Shown piece after piece: positions 34,385 to 43,803 of a stretch of 64,000 bases of DNA. Origin of the DNA: an uncultured Dorea sp. (GTDB lineage: Bacteria; Bacillota; Clostridia; Lachnospirales; Lachnospiraceae); NCBI GenBank assembly GCA_910585725.1, contig CAJUFA010000005.1, positions 62,001 through 126,000 on the forward strand, given 5' to 3'. The notes beneath the pieces were generated by a model, which was not told where the DNA came from, searched no databases, and worked only from the letters and a program-made list of their open reading frames with translations. Positions within the stretch are counted from its first letter, which is position 1, and each line of letters opens with the position of its first letter. The position numbers and the translations under genes are program-made.

Positions 34385-36211
34385 ATGAAAACAACACGGG
34401 AGGATGTCAGGAATATCGCAATTATCGCGCATGTAGACCACGGAAAGACAACCTTAGTAGATGAATTACTGAAACAGAGCGGCGTATTCCGCGAAAATCA
34501 GGAAGTTGAAGAACGCGTCATGGATTCGAATGATATCGAGCGGGAACGCGGTATTACCATTCTATCGAAGAATACGGCGGTCTATTATCACGGAACGAAG
34601 ATCAACATCATAGACACACCGGGACATGCGGACTTCGGCGGCGAGGTAGAACGCGTTCTTAAGATGGTCAACGGCGTGGTACTCGTCGTGGACGCTTTCG
34701 AAGGAGCAATGCCGCAGACGAAGTTTGTCTTAAGAAAAGCGCTGGACTTAAGTCTGCCGGTCATCGTATGCATCAATAAGATCGACCGCCCCGAGGCAAG
34801 GCCCGACGAGGTCATCGACGAAGTCTTAGAGTTATTCATGGATCTGGACGCCTCCGACGAGCAGTTAGACTGCCCCTTCGTCTACGCGTCCGCCAAAGCA
34901 GGCGTCGCGGTTCTCGACCTTACGGATGAAGAACGGGATATGAAGCCTCTGTTTGAGACGATCCTTGACTATATCCCGGCGCCGGAGGGAGATCCTGACG
35001 CGGATACCCAGGTATTGATCAGCACTATAGATTATAATGAATATGTCGGACGAATCGGAATCGGGAAGGTGGACAACGGCACCATCCGGGTTGGCATGGA
35101 TGCGGTAGTCGTCAATGAACACGATGTAAACCGCCAGGAGAAAGTACGTATCAGCAAATTATATGAATTCGACGGACTGAATAAAGTCGACGTCAAAGAA
35201 GCCACCATCGGCTCCATCGTCGCCGTCTCCGGTATCTCTGATATCTCTATCGGAGACACCATCTGCTCTCCGGAGAATCCGAAAGCAATTCCGTTCCAGA
35301 AGATCTCCGAACCGACGATCGCCATGCAGTTTATCGTCAATGACAGTCCGTTCGCGGGCCTGGAGGGAAAATATGTAACTTCACGGCATCTGCGTGACCG
35401 TCTGTTCCGGGAGCTGAATACGGACGTCAGCCTCCGCGTGGAAGAATCCGACAGCACGGACAGTTTCAAAGTATCCGGCCGCGGAGAACTCCATCTGTCC
35501 GTACTGATCGAAAATATGCGCAGAGAAGGCTATGAGTTCGCCGTCAGCAAAGCCGAGGTCCTCTATAAGAAAGATGATAAAGGAAAATTATTGGAACCAA
35601 TGGAGTCTGCCTATATCGATGTACCGGATGAATTTACCGGCACCGTCATCGAGAAACTAAGCCAGCGCAAAGGCGAGCTGAGAAATATGGGCGCGTCCAA
35701 CGGCGGATATACCAGGCTTGAATTCCTGATTCCTGCCCGGGGCCTGATCGGATACCGAGGGGAATTTCTGACAGATACAAAGGGCAACGGTATCATGAAC
35801 ACCGCTTTCGACGGATACGCTCCTTATAAAGGAGATATCCAGTACCGAAAGAGCGGATCTCTGATCGCCTTCGAGACCGGCGAATCCGTAACCTACGGAC
35901 TATTCGGCGCCCAGGAACGCGGTACCCTGTTTATCGGTCCCGGAGAAAAGGTGTATTCGGGCATGGTCATCGGCCAGAACGCCAAGACAGACGACATCGA
36001 AGTCAATGTCTGCAAGACGAAACACCTGACCAACACACGTTCCTCCAGCGCGGACGAAGCGCTCCGTCTGACGACTCCTAAGATCTTAAGCCTTGAAGAA
36101 GCCCTTGACTTTATCGATACCGACGAATTATTGGAAGTTACTCCGCAGTCTCTGCGGATCCGCAAGAAGATCTTAGACCCCAAGATGAGAAAGAGAGGCG
36201 GCAAATCATGA
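34385..36211 (+). CDS. typA: Ribosome-associated translational GTPase BipA/TypA
   Basis: A 608-residue GTPase of the EF-G family that acts in 50S assembly and stress adaptation. G motifs are AHVDHGKTTL (G1), RGITI (G2), DTPGHADFGGEV (G3) and NKIDRP (G4). EF-G-like domains II, III and V follow, then the BipA-specific C-terminal domain (GERGTLFIGPGEKVYSGMVIG-like region, KTKHLTNTRSSSADEA). The length is typical. The stop overlaps the PAP2 gene start by ATGA. Confidence 0.96.
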   Translation: MKTTREDVRNIAIIAHVDHGKTTLVDELLKQSGVFRENQEVEERVMDSNDIERERGITILSKNTAVYYHGTKINIIDTPGHADFGGEVERVLKMVNGVVLVVDAFEGAMPQTKFVLRKALDLSLPVIVCINKIDRPEARPDEVIDEVLELFMDLDASDEQLDCPFVYASAKAGVAVLDLTDEERDMKPLFETILDYIPAPEGDPDADTQVLISTIDYNEYVGRIGIGKVDNGTIRVGMDAVVVNEHDVNRQEKVRISKLYEFDGLNKVDVKEATIGSIVAVSGISDISIGDTICSPENPKAIPFQKISEPTIAMQFIVNDSPFAGLEGKYVTSRHLRDRLFRELNTDVSLRVEESDSTDSFKVSGRGELHLSVLIENMRREGYEFAVSKAEVLYKKDDKGKLLEPMESAYIDVPDEFTGTVIEKLSQRKGELRNMGASNGGYTRLEFLIPARGLIGYRGEFLTDTKGNGIMNTAFDGYAPYKGDIQYRKSGSLIAFETGESVTYGLFGAQERGTLFIGPGEKVYSGMVIGQNAKTDDIEVNVCKTKHLTNTRSSSADEALRLTTPKILSLEEALDFIDTDELLEVTPQSLRIRKKILDPKMRKRGGKS

Positions 36212-37104
36212 CATTCTTATGGCTGTTAGAAGGGCTTCGAACCCCTTTCTTAGATAAACTGATGCAGCTTGTCACATATTTCGGCCAGGAACTGATCATC
36301 ATAGCGGTTATCTGCACACTTTACTGGTGTGTGGATAAGCGCTTTGCTTATCTTCTGGGCTTTACTTACTTTTCGGCAGGATTATGTGTGCAGGCCCTTA
36401 AGATCACTTTCCGTATCCCGAGACCCTGGATACTGGACCCCGAATTTACAGTCGTAGAGAGCGCGCTTGACGGCGCTACCGGCTACTCATTTCCAAGCGG
36501 ACACACCCAGGGGGCTGCATGTCTGTTCTTCCCTCTCGCCCTCCGCACTCCCAGGCCTACCGCAAAGGTCTTATATGTCCTTGCTTTCCTCGGTATCGGA
36601 TTCTCACGGATGTATCTGGGCTGTCACACGCCGAAGGACGTGCTGACCTCCCTGATTCTGTCTATTGTGATTGCCTCCGTTATCTGGAAATATCAATCTG
36701 TCCTGCTTGATGATCACAGATACGTGCGTCCCATCACCGCCGCGCTGATCTTCCTGTCGCTGGCGGTTGCCGCATACGCTCTTCTCCTTCATGGCAGCGG
36801 CGCCATTGAGACCAGATACGTCGTGGACTGCTGCAAGGCCGCGGGCGCCGGATTCGGCTTCTCCGTCGGATACTATATCGAGCGTACAAAACTGAATTTT
36901 GATCCCCGCGCCGGCAGCTTCTTTACCCAGGCGGCAAAGCTGGTGATCGGACTGGTTCTTGCGCTGGCGATCAAGGAAGGATTTTCCCTGATATTCGGAA
37001 ATTCCGTCTTGGCAAAAATGCTGGAATACTTTATACTGGTATTATGGGTACTTGTCCTATACCCTTATCTGTTTCTCAGGATCAAATATCCCGCGGTGAA
37101 CTGA
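36208..37104 (+). CDS. PAP2 family membrane phosphatase
   Basis: A 298-residue membrane protein of the phosphatidic acid phosphatase type 2 superfamily. The tripartite site is seen as KITFRIPRP (residues 67-75), SFPSGHTQ (about 95-102) and SRMYLGCHTPKD (about 132-143). Six to eight hydrophobic segments surround it, with the active site facing outside. Likely substrates are lipid phosphates such as undecaprenyl pyrophosphate. Translation is coupled to bipA by an ATGA overlap. It is followed 17 bases later by a PsiE-like gene. Confidence 0.88.
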   Translation: MTFLWLLEGLRTPFLDKLMQLVTYFGQELIIIAVICTLYWCVDKRFAYLLGFTYFSAGLCVQALKITFRIPRPWILDPEFTVVESALDGATGYSFPSGHTQGAACLFFPLALRTPRPTAKVLYVLAFLGIGFSRMYLGCHTPKDVLTSLILSIVIASVIWKYQSVLLDDHRYVRPITAALIFLSLAVAAYALLLHGSGAIETRYVVDCCKAAGAGFGFSVGYYIERTKLNFDPRAGSFFTQAAKLVIGLVLALAIKEGFSLIFGNSVLAKMLEYFILVLWVLVLYPYLFLRIKYPAVN

Positions 37105-37121
37105 CGGGACAAGGAGGTATT

Positions 37122-37736
37122 ATGCAGCAGATCATAGCAAACTTATTAAAAAAGATCACAGAATTTCTGGAATTTTTCATCTCAATCATGCTGGCCGTCG
37201 GGATCGTTCTGATCTGTATACGGATGGCCGGTTCTTTGAGCGATATTCCAAACATGGAAGTCTGGCCGAATTATGACGACCTGCTTTCCACATGTTTCAA
37301 CCTGATCATCGGCGTCGAATTGATACGAATGATGTATTATCATACGCCGAACACCGTATTTGAGGTTCTTCTCTTTGCCATCGCGCGCCATATCATTACC
37401 GACCACACTTCTACCTTCAGCAGTCTGGTGGGAGTATGCGCGATCGCGGTATTATTTGCCACACGGAAATACCTGTTCTGTGAATTTGATATCTCCGCGA
37501 CCACCATTTTCCGGGCAAGCGCCAAAGTCCATTCTATCAACAAACTTCTCGGAGTCCAGATTCCACACGAGAATGACGCGACGCTCGCGGACGTACTGCT
37601 GCAAAAACTAGCCGAGATAGAAAAAGAACCCCGTATCGGAGCCTGCGCGTATTTCTCCGACGTAGGTCTCAGAGTAGCCAAGTTTAACGATCAGGGTAAA
37701 ATTTCCAGAATTGAGGTAATTCGTTCTATACATTAG
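37122..37736 (+). CDS. PsiE-like membrane protein with transporter-associated C-terminal domain
   Basis: A 204-residue protein. The N-terminal half has four hydrophobic segments (ISIMLAVGIVLICIRMA, LLSTCFNLIIGVELIRMMY, VFEVLLFAIARHII, SLVGVCAIAVLFATRKYLF), resembling PsiE-type phosphate-starvation proteins. The C-terminal 70 residues (FRASAKVHSINKLLGVQIPH, then LADVLLQKLAEIEKEPRIG) look like a soluble regulatory domain. AAGGAGG precedes the ATG at 37122; an upstream in-frame start would lie inside the PAP2 gene. It is the last gene of the bipA-PAP2 transcript. Function is unknown. Confidence 0.65.
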   Translation: MQQIIANLLKKITEFLEFFISIMLAVGIVLICIRMAGSLSDIPNMEVWPNYDDLLSTCFNLIIGVELIRMMYYHTPNTVFEVLLFAIARHIITDHTSTFSSLVGVCAIAVLFATRKYLFCEFDISATTIFRASAKVHSINKLLGVQIPHENDATLADVLLQKLAEIEKEPRIGACAYFSDVGLRVAKFNDQGKISRIEVIRSIH

Positions 37737-37838
37737 TATTCAAACGTGATATACTACATATATCAGATAGATTACTTGTCATATCAATAATTGTCAGACT
37801 AGTTTATTTGAAATTTTGTCAAAAAGGAGTTGGACAGT

Positions 37839-38375
37839 ATGAAGTTTATCATTATCGGAAAAAACATTGATGTAACAGACGGTTTGAGAGAGGCCGTAGA
37901 GGGGAAACTTGGGAAGTTAGAACGGTATTTTACTCCTGAAACGGAGATTCATGTGACGTTGAGCGTGCAAAGAGAACGCCAGAAGATCGAAGTAACCATA
38001 CCTGTCAAGGGCGACATTATCCGCTCAGAACAAGAGAGCAACGATATGTATGTTTCCATCGACCTGGTAGAAGAGATCATCGAACGCCAGCTTCGGAAGT
38101 ATAAGAACAAATTAATCGCACGGCATCAGGAAGGCGGCAATTTCAAACATGAATTCTACGAAGGCGAAGATATTGCCGAAGACGAGAACGAGATCCGGAT
38201 CGTCCGCACGAAAAAATTCGGTTTCAAGCCTATGTATCCAGAAGACGCGTGCGTACAGATGGAACTTCTGGGACATGACTTCTATGTATTCTGCAATGCA
38301 GAGACAGATGAAGTAAATGTTGTTTACCGAAGAAAGAACGGTTCCTTTGGTCTGATCGAACCTGAATTTTCATAA
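37839..38375 (+). CDS. hpf: Ribosome hibernation promoting factor, long form
   Basis: A 178-residue protein with the N-terminal HPF/RaiA domain (MKFIIIGKNIDVTDGLREAVEGKLGKLERYF) that occupies the decoding centre. A linker leads to the C-terminal dimerisation domain (IVRTKKFGFKPMYPEDACVQMELLGHDFYVF, then VVYRRKNGSFGLIEP) that joins two 70S ribosomes into 100S particles. Length defines the long form typical of Firmicutes. AAGGAG lies 9 bases before the ATG. A hairpin terminator follows. Confidence 0.96.
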   Translation: MKFIIIGKNIDVTDGLREAVEGKLGKLERYFTPETEIHVTLSVQRERQKIEVTIPVKGDIIRSEQESNDMYVSIDLVEEIIERQLRKYKNKLIARHQEGGNFKHEFYEGEDIAEDENEIRIVRTKKFGFKPMYPEDACVQMELLGHDFYVFCNAETDEVNVVYRRKNGSFGLIEPEFS

Positions 38376-38429
38376 ATCCTTGACTCAAATGTGCATACAA
38401 GAATATTTGATGCTTTCGGAAATAAGACG

Positions 38430-38458
38430 GGAGCCGGATCGATCCGGCTCCTGATTTT
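38430..38458 (+). terminator. Terminator of hpf
   Basis: A perfect 22-base GC-rich palindrome (GGAGCCGGAT with its complement, tip CG) followed by TGATTTTAT, 54 bases after the hpf stop and before the convergent yigZ stop. Confidence 0.78.
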
Positions 38459-38470
38459 ATGAAATGATAG

Positions 38471-39133
38471 TTAGTCTACTATGACAAACTTCCCGCCTAT
38501 CCTGGCAAAAAAGCAAGATTCCCCCTCCTGCATCACTGCCTGACCGTTCGTACTTTCCGTGATCTCTGTTTTTACCTCTTCCAGAATCTTTTCCGGTATC
38601 AAGGCTTCTAATTCTACCTTTTCCGTATAGGCTGCATCTAAAGTCTCAAGCCCTTTCTGTCCCAGTATATATTGAATCTTTCCCAGTCCGGTATAATCTG
38701 TGCCGATACGGAGTTTAACTCCTGGAATTTTGGTTATAATTACAGATGAAGCTAATCCCTCCTTAGCCGCAGACGAGTATGCGCGGACCAGCCCGCCGGT
38801 CCCTAATAAAGTACCGCCGAAATACCTTGTTACCACCAGAACCACATTACGAATCTCCTCTCCCGTGATAACCTCCAGGATCGGCTTGCCCGCAGTGCCG
38901 CCTGGTTCTCCGTCGTCGCTGCATCTCTGTAATTCACCACGTTCCCCTATCACATATGCGTAACAATGGTGTCTGGCGTCCCAATATCTTTTCCGAACGG
39001 ACTCGATAAACTTAAGCGCCTCCTCTTCCGAGCGAACGGGCGCCACCGCTGCAATAAACCTTGATTTTTTCTCCACGACTTCCCCTTCTCCGCCTTCATA
39101 TACCGTCCTATACTCCGCTTTCATATCAAACAT
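38471..39133 (-). CDS. yigZ: IMPACT/YigZ family protein
   Basis: A 220-residue member of the UPF0029/IMPACT family. The N-terminal domain contains KKSRFIAAVAPVRSEEEAL, RYWDARHHCYAYVIG, CSDDGEPGGTAGKPILEVI and VLVVTRYFGGTLLGTGGLVRAYS. A smaller C-terminal domain of about 70 residues follows. Eukaryotic IMPACT regulates GCN1-GCN2 signalling; the bacterial role is undefined. Its minus-strand orientation is opposite to its neighbours. Confidence 0.92.
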   Translation of the reverse strand: MFDMKAEYRTVYEGGEGEVVEKKSRFIAAVAPVRSEEEALKFIESVRKRYWDARHHCYAYVIGERGELQRCSDDGEPGGTAGKPILEVITGEEIRNVVLVVTRYFGGTLLGTGGLVRAYSSAAKEGLASSVIITKIPGVKLRIGTDYTGLGKIQYILGQKGLETLDAAYTEKVELEALIPEKILEEVKTEITESTNGQAVMQEGESCFFARIGGKFVIVD

Positions 39134-39229
39134 CCCTCCTGCTTATATTAACTACTATAACTGATTTCTTAAGATTTTCCTACTGAAATATGAAGTTTTC
39201 ATTTTTTTCTTTATTTCACCTTATTTGTT

Positions 39230-39238
39230 TGCTATAAT
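39230..39238 (+). promoter_or_regulatory. Extended -10 promoter of the penicillin-binding protein gene
   Basis: TGCTATAAT forms an extended -10 element 27 bases upstream of the start codon; the -35 region is poor. Confidence 0.55.
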
Positions 39239-39264
39239 AATCAGGTATAAAGGAGGCTTCACAT

Positions 39265-41844
39265 ATGAACTATGGTAAGAAAAAAGCTTCACAAAAGCAG
39301 AAAAAGATAACGTCCAAATCTACCATGCAAGGAAAGAAAATCAGCGTACGGCTTTTTAAAGCATTCCTTCTGTGCCTGATCATCATAGCAATTGCAGGCG
39401 TAGCGGGCGTAGGCGTATTTGCCAAGAGGATCATCGATAATACGCCTGAGGTTTCTCCTGATGATGTTAAACCAAAAGGGTTCACTACTTTTGTTTACGC
39501 AGACGACGCTACCACAGAGATTGAGCGCTTTGTATCTTCGGGTTCCAACCGTGTATACAAATCAATCAACGAGATTCCGAAAGATCTGCAGCACGCCTTT
39601 GTAGCGATCGAGGATGAACGGTTCTATGAACATAACGGAATTGATCTTCAGGGTATCGTCCGCGCCGGAGTAGTCGGCATCACTTCCGGAAACCTTTCCC
39701 AGGGCGCCAGTACCCTGACCCAACAGTTGATCAAGAACAATGTCTTTCCTAACTTTGTCAATGAAGAGACTCTGTATGACAGGATCGAGCGTAAGCTTCA
39801 GGAACAGTTTCTTGCAGTCCAGATCGAGAAACAGATGGACAAAGATACCATTATGGAAAGTTACCTTAACACCATTAATCTTGGACAAAACTGTCTGGGC
39901 GTACAAGCCGCGGCAAAGCGATATTTCGGTAAAGAAGTCCATGACCTGACTCTGTCCGAATGCGCCGTCATCGCCGGCATTACCCAGAGCCCCGGAACGC
40001 TGAATCCCATTACCAATCCTGAGAAAAACGCCAAACGTCAGAAAAAAGTACTGGACGATATGCTGGAGCAGGGATATATTGACAAGGCTGCTTACGACGA
40101 GGCGATTGCAGACGATGTATATTCAAGGATACAGACCGTCAACAGCGCCGCGGCTGACGAAAGTCCCTACAGTTATTTCGTCGACGCGCTGGCTGAACAG
40201 GTAATCGACGACCTTAAGGGTCAGCTCGGCTATACGGATACTCAGGCGTATAACGCAGTTTACAGCGGCGGCTTAAGCATCTATTCCACACAGAATCTCA
40301 CCATACAGCAGATCTGCGATGAAGAGATGAATAACGACGCCAATTATCCGGGACTCAAAGAATTTGGACTTGACTGTGCCGTTACCGTCACGAGGGCGGA
40401 CGGAAGCGTAGAGAACTACAGTTCCGGTCATATTAAACAATATGTAAAGAATGCTTACGGAAAAGAACAGGGACTCCTTTACCCCAGTGAAGAAGCCGCC
40501 CGCGCTATGGTGGAAGAATGGAAATCCACGATCGCCCAAGAAGGGGATACTTATGATGAGGTTATCAATGTATCTCCCCAACCCCAGGCTTCCGTAACCG
40601 TCATCGATCAGACCACCGGACAGATCAAAGCCATGGTGGGCGGACGCGGCGCCAAAGCGACCAGTTTAGGATTAAACCGCGCTTATACAGGCTCCAAGAG
40701 ACAGCCCGGATCCTGCTTTAAGATCCTTGCCGCTTACGCTCCCGCTCTTGACTCTTGCGGGAAGTCGCTGGCAACCGTCATCGTAGACGAGCCGTATACT
40801 TTAAGAAACGGTAACGTCTTAAGGAACGCTAACGGTCGTTACGGCGGCAGCACTACGATCCGTAAAGCGATCACCTGGTCCATCAACGTATGCGCAGTAA
40901 AATTAAGCGACGAGATCACACAGCAGCTGGGATTTGAATACTGTGAAAAATTCGGAATCAGCACGCTTGTTAAAAGCAAAACGACTGAGGCCGGTGTTTT
41001 CAGTGATCTGGATAACCAGACCCTTGCGCTTGGAGGAATTACAGACGGTGTATATAACTATGAGATGTGCGCCGCTTACGCCGCCATCGCCAACGGCGGA
41101 GTCTATCATACTCCAACCCTGTACTCGAAGATCCTCGACCACGACGGAAATGTCCTCCTGGAAGGAACCGGAGAGACCAGGACCGTCATACGCGACAGTA
41201 CGGCTGCGCTCCTGACAAGCGCGATGGAAGACGTCGTAAATTCAGGTACCGGTACTGCCTGCAGACTTCCGAATATGTCGGTCGCCGGGAAGACAGGTAC
41301 GACTACTTCCAACAAAGACTTGTGGTTCTGTGGTTTCACACCATATTATACCTGCGCCGTATGGGGCGGATATGACGACAATAAAGAATGTAACTATGAT
41401 ACAAACTTCCGCTTCCGCCTCTGGAGAGGCATCATGAGCCGCGTCCACGAGAATCTGGAACCTCGGGAATTCGCTCTTCCTCCGACGGTAGAACAGAAAT
41501 CCGTCTGTACGATCAGCGGACAACCGGCCGGCGGAAGCTGTCCAAGCGTCACGGAGCTGATTGCTACCGATATGCTTGAAAACGACCGCTGCTCCGGTCA
41601 TGGATACAACTACGGCTCTTATAACTGGACAACCGAAAGCGAGACGGATACCGAGACGGATACCGAGACGGATACTTCCCAGACTGAAACAACCATTCCG
41701 GAAACGCCGTCGGAAGGAAACACGCTTCCCGTCATACCGGATCCAACTCCAGAGCCGACTCCGGATCCGACTCCAGAGCCAACCCCGGAACCAACCCCGG
41801 ATCCGACTCCGGATCCGACTCCGGATCCGGTTCCTACAGAATAA
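39265..41844 (+). CDS. Class A penicillin-binding protein (PBP1A-like)
   Basis: An 859-residue bifunctional peptidoglycan synthase. A basic cytoplasmic tail and one transmembrane helix (residues 32-54) precede the GT51 glycosyltransferase domain (AFVAIEDERFYEHNGIDLQGIVRA, then QGASTLTQQLIKN). The transpeptidase domain has the SxxK motif in KRQPGSCFKIL, SIN in WSINVCAV and KTGTTTSNKDLWF. The C-terminus is a disordered tail: three TETD-type repeats (41641-41676) and then PTPEP/PTPDP repeats (41737-41838), probably spanning cell wall. AAGGAGG lies upstream. A terminator follows. Confidence 0.95.
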   Translation: MNYGKKKASQKQKKITSKSTMQGKKISVRLFKAFLLCLIIIAIAGVAGVGVFAKRIIDNTPEVSPDDVKPKGFTTFVYADDATTEIERFVSSGSNRVYKSINEIPKDLQHAFVAIEDERFYEHNGIDLQGIVRAGVVGITSGNLSQGASTLTQQLIKNNVFPNFVNEETLYDRIERKLQEQFLAVQIEKQMDKDTIMESYLNTINLGQNCLGVQAAAKRYFGKEVHDLTLSECAVIAGITQSPGTLNPITNPEKNAKRQKKVLDDMLEQGYIDKAAYDEAIADDVYSRIQTVNSAAADESPYSYFVDALAEQVIDDLKGQLGYTDTQAYNAVYSGGLSIYSTQNLTIQQICDEEMNNDANYPGLKEFGLDCAVTVTRADGSVENYSSGHIKQYVKNAYGKEQGLLYPSEEAARAMVEEWKSTIAQEGDTYDEVINVSPQPQASVTVIDQTTGQIKAMVGGRGAKATSLGLNRAYTGSKRQPGSCFKILAAYAPALDSCGKSLATVIVDEPYTLRNGNVLRNANGRYGGSTTIRKAITWSINVCAVKLSDEITQQLGFEYCEKFGISTLVKSKTTEAGVFSDLDNQTLALGGITDGVYNYEMCAAYAAIANGGVYHTPTLYSKILDHDGNVLLEGTGETRTVIRDSTAALLTSAMEDVVNSGTGTACRLPNMSVAGKTGTTTSNKDLWFCGFTPYYTCAVWGGYDDNKECNYDTNFRFRLWRGIMSRVHENLEPREFALPPTVEQKSVCTISGQPAGGSCPSVTELIATDMLENDRCSGHGYNYGSYNWTTESETDTETDTETDTSQTETTIPETPSEGNTLPVIPDPTPEPTPDPTPEPTPEPTPDPTPDPTPDPVPTE

Positions 41845-41858
41845 GATCTTATTTGAAC

Positions 41859-41892
41859 AGAGGCTTTTGGTTAATCACCAAAAGCCTCTTTA
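41859..41892 (+). terminator. Terminator after the penicillin-binding protein gene
   Basis: A perfect 13-base stem (AGAGGCTTTTGGT and complement) with a 5-base loop, followed by TTTATT. It also sits directly at the convergent methyltransferase stop and may serve both strands. Confidence 0.82.
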
Positions 41893-43755
41893 TTAAATCA
41901 CCTTTACCCTTGTCTTCGGGGACAATATCTTAAACATTTCCAATAAATTGATTTTCTCGGCAGACGACTGAAATCTTTCATCCATAAATACAGCCCGGGA
42001 AGGACCCATCTTCGCAATGTGCTTGATCGCTTCACCACTGATGTTTTTATCAAAGCAGGCGACAAGATCTCCCTCGTTATATATCAATATCCGACATCCG
42101 TCACATTCTTCTTCCATGTACGGCAGGGACAGCAACAATCCCCATTCCAACAGACACTCAAAAAAAACATCCTCACTTGTCCTGTCCTCTTTAATATTAA
42201 ATTCCAACATAGACAGCAAATCCTGCGTACACTCTGAAGCTCTGTAATATACATCCTTCATATTGCTCTCATCCACCTTAAGAACTCTATATCCCCAGTC
42301 AATCTTCTGCAAATCCGCATTCTTCTTCATAACTTCAGAAACCCTGTTAATCCGCTCCCTGCCTATATCGCATATCGTTCTGTATCCGTCCTTATAGGCC
42401 GCGCTTCTTTCACTGCACTTTTCCGGCAGCTGAACCAAAACATATCTGCGTTTCCCTCCATCTTCCGCGTTCAACTGCATTACCGCCTGCGCTGTTGTCG
42501 CAGAACCGCTGAAGAAATCCATAACGATACAATCTGTATCCGAGTAGAGTTGAATGCATCTCTTGATAAGATCTACCGGTTTCGGATAGTCAAAATAGGC
42601 TTTCTGATCAAAAAGCGCTTTCAATCCTTTGGTCGCATCCTGAGAATGTCCCACTTCTGTATACTTCCAGATTGTCATCGGCGTAACGCCCTGCTTTACC
42701 TCGCTTAAGAATCTCTTCATAGAGGGCACGTTATTTCCACCCGGGCCGAACCAGATCCGGTTATCCTGTATGTATTCCTCTAATGTCTCTCTATCCAGTC
42801 TCCAGCAATATCCATTCGGCGGAAGCACCTTTCTTCCGCCGGGAGTCGTGATCTCATATACTTTAGATTCCACGACCGGACCTACAGACAGATCGCCGGG
42901 CTTCCAAACCCCTCTGGGATCATGATCCGGATTAATATATCTGCCGTCCGCTTCCTTACTCCTGGGAAGACCATTACAAACTGTATCTTCATGGTTTTTT
43001 GCATAGCATAGTATATAATCATGGCTCTCTGAAAAATGTTTTTTCAAATTAACCGGGGCATACGCTCTTTCCCAGACAATCTGTGCAAGAAAGTTAGCTT
43101 CACCAAAAATTTCATGACATATTTTCTTGAGATTTTCCTGCTCGTGATCGTCTATACTGATAAATATAACGCCGTCTTTGGAGAGCAGATTCCTCGCAAG
43201 CAGCAGACGGGAATAAATCATCGAACACCATTCTGAATGAAATCTCCCGTTAGAATCAGTATTCTTAAACAACACGCGACCGGCTTCATCGCAAATTCCT
43301 GCTTGTCCCTTATATTCTTTCTCCGACTGTGAGAAATCATCTCTATATATAAAATCATTTCCTGTATTATACGGAGGATCAATGTATATTACCTTTACTC
43401 TCTCCATATAACTCTCCTGCAATAATTTCAAGACATCAAGATTATCCCCTTCTATATAAAGATTTTCTGTCGTATCCCAGTTAACGCTTTCCTCTTTACA
43501 TGGCCGCAGCGTCTTACGAACAGGTTTATTTGCCTCGATCATCGCCGCCCTTTTCCCAACCCACGTAAATTCATATGTCTCTTCTCTCTCTGCCGCGTCA
43601 TTACAAAGCATCTGTTTCAACAGCTCAAAATTAACGGCCTTTTTTATTTTTCCATATTCGTCGATAGTCTCTGTCATACAGTTTGGAAACAACGCGCCAA
43701 TCTTTTCAATATTCGCAGCAGTTATATCCTTTGATTCCATCCGCATCTTTTCCAT
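41893..43755 (-). CDS. Type III restriction-modification Mod-like DNA methyltransferase
   Basis: A 620-residue amino-methyltransferase of the beta class. It shows the catalytic DPPY at residues 126-129 preceding the SAM-binding FSGSATT at 415-421, which is the type III Mod order. The region between them is the target recognition domain. AGAGGAG lies upstream of the ATG. A type III system would have a Res helicase-nuclease directly downstream, but the gene ends at the penicillin-binding protein terminator. Instead it follows, by 48 bases, the large ATPase/DUF3883 protein, which may be its restriction partner. It could also be a solitary methyltransferase. The predicted product is N6-methyladenine. 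Confidence 0.88.
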   Translation of the reverse strand: MEKMRMESKDITAANIEKIGALFPNCMTETIDEYGKIKKAVNFELLKQMLCNDAAEREETYEFTWVGKRAAMIEANKPVRKTLRPCKEESVNWDTTENLYIEGDNLDVLKLLQESYMERVKVIYIDPPYNTGNDFIYRDDFSQSEKEYKGQAGICDEAGRVLFKNTDSNGRFHSEWCSMIYSRLLLARNLLSKDGVIFISIDDHEQENLKKICHEIFGEANFLAQIVWERAYAPVNLKKHFSESHDYILCYAKNHEDTVCNGLPRSKEADGRYINPDHDPRGVWKPGDLSVGPVVESKVYEITTPGGRKVLPPNGYCWRLDRETLEEYIQDNRIWFGPGGNNVPSMKRFLSEVKQGVTPMTIWKYTEVGHSQDATKGLKALFDQKAYFDYPKPVDLIKRCIQLYSDTDCIVMDFFSGSATTAQAVMQLNAEDGGKRRYVLVQLPEKCSERSAAYKDGYRTICDIGRERINRVSEVMKKNADLQKIDWGYRVLKVDESNMKDVYYRASECTQDLLSMLEFNIKEDRTSEDVFFECLLEWGLLLSLPYMEEECDGCRILIYNEGDLVACFDKNISGEAIKHIAKMGPSRAVFMDERFQSSAEKINLLEMFKILSPKTRVKVI

Positions 43756-43803
43756 TCAATATCTCCTCTCACTCTGATTCTCAGATACGCTGACTACATC
43801 TTT

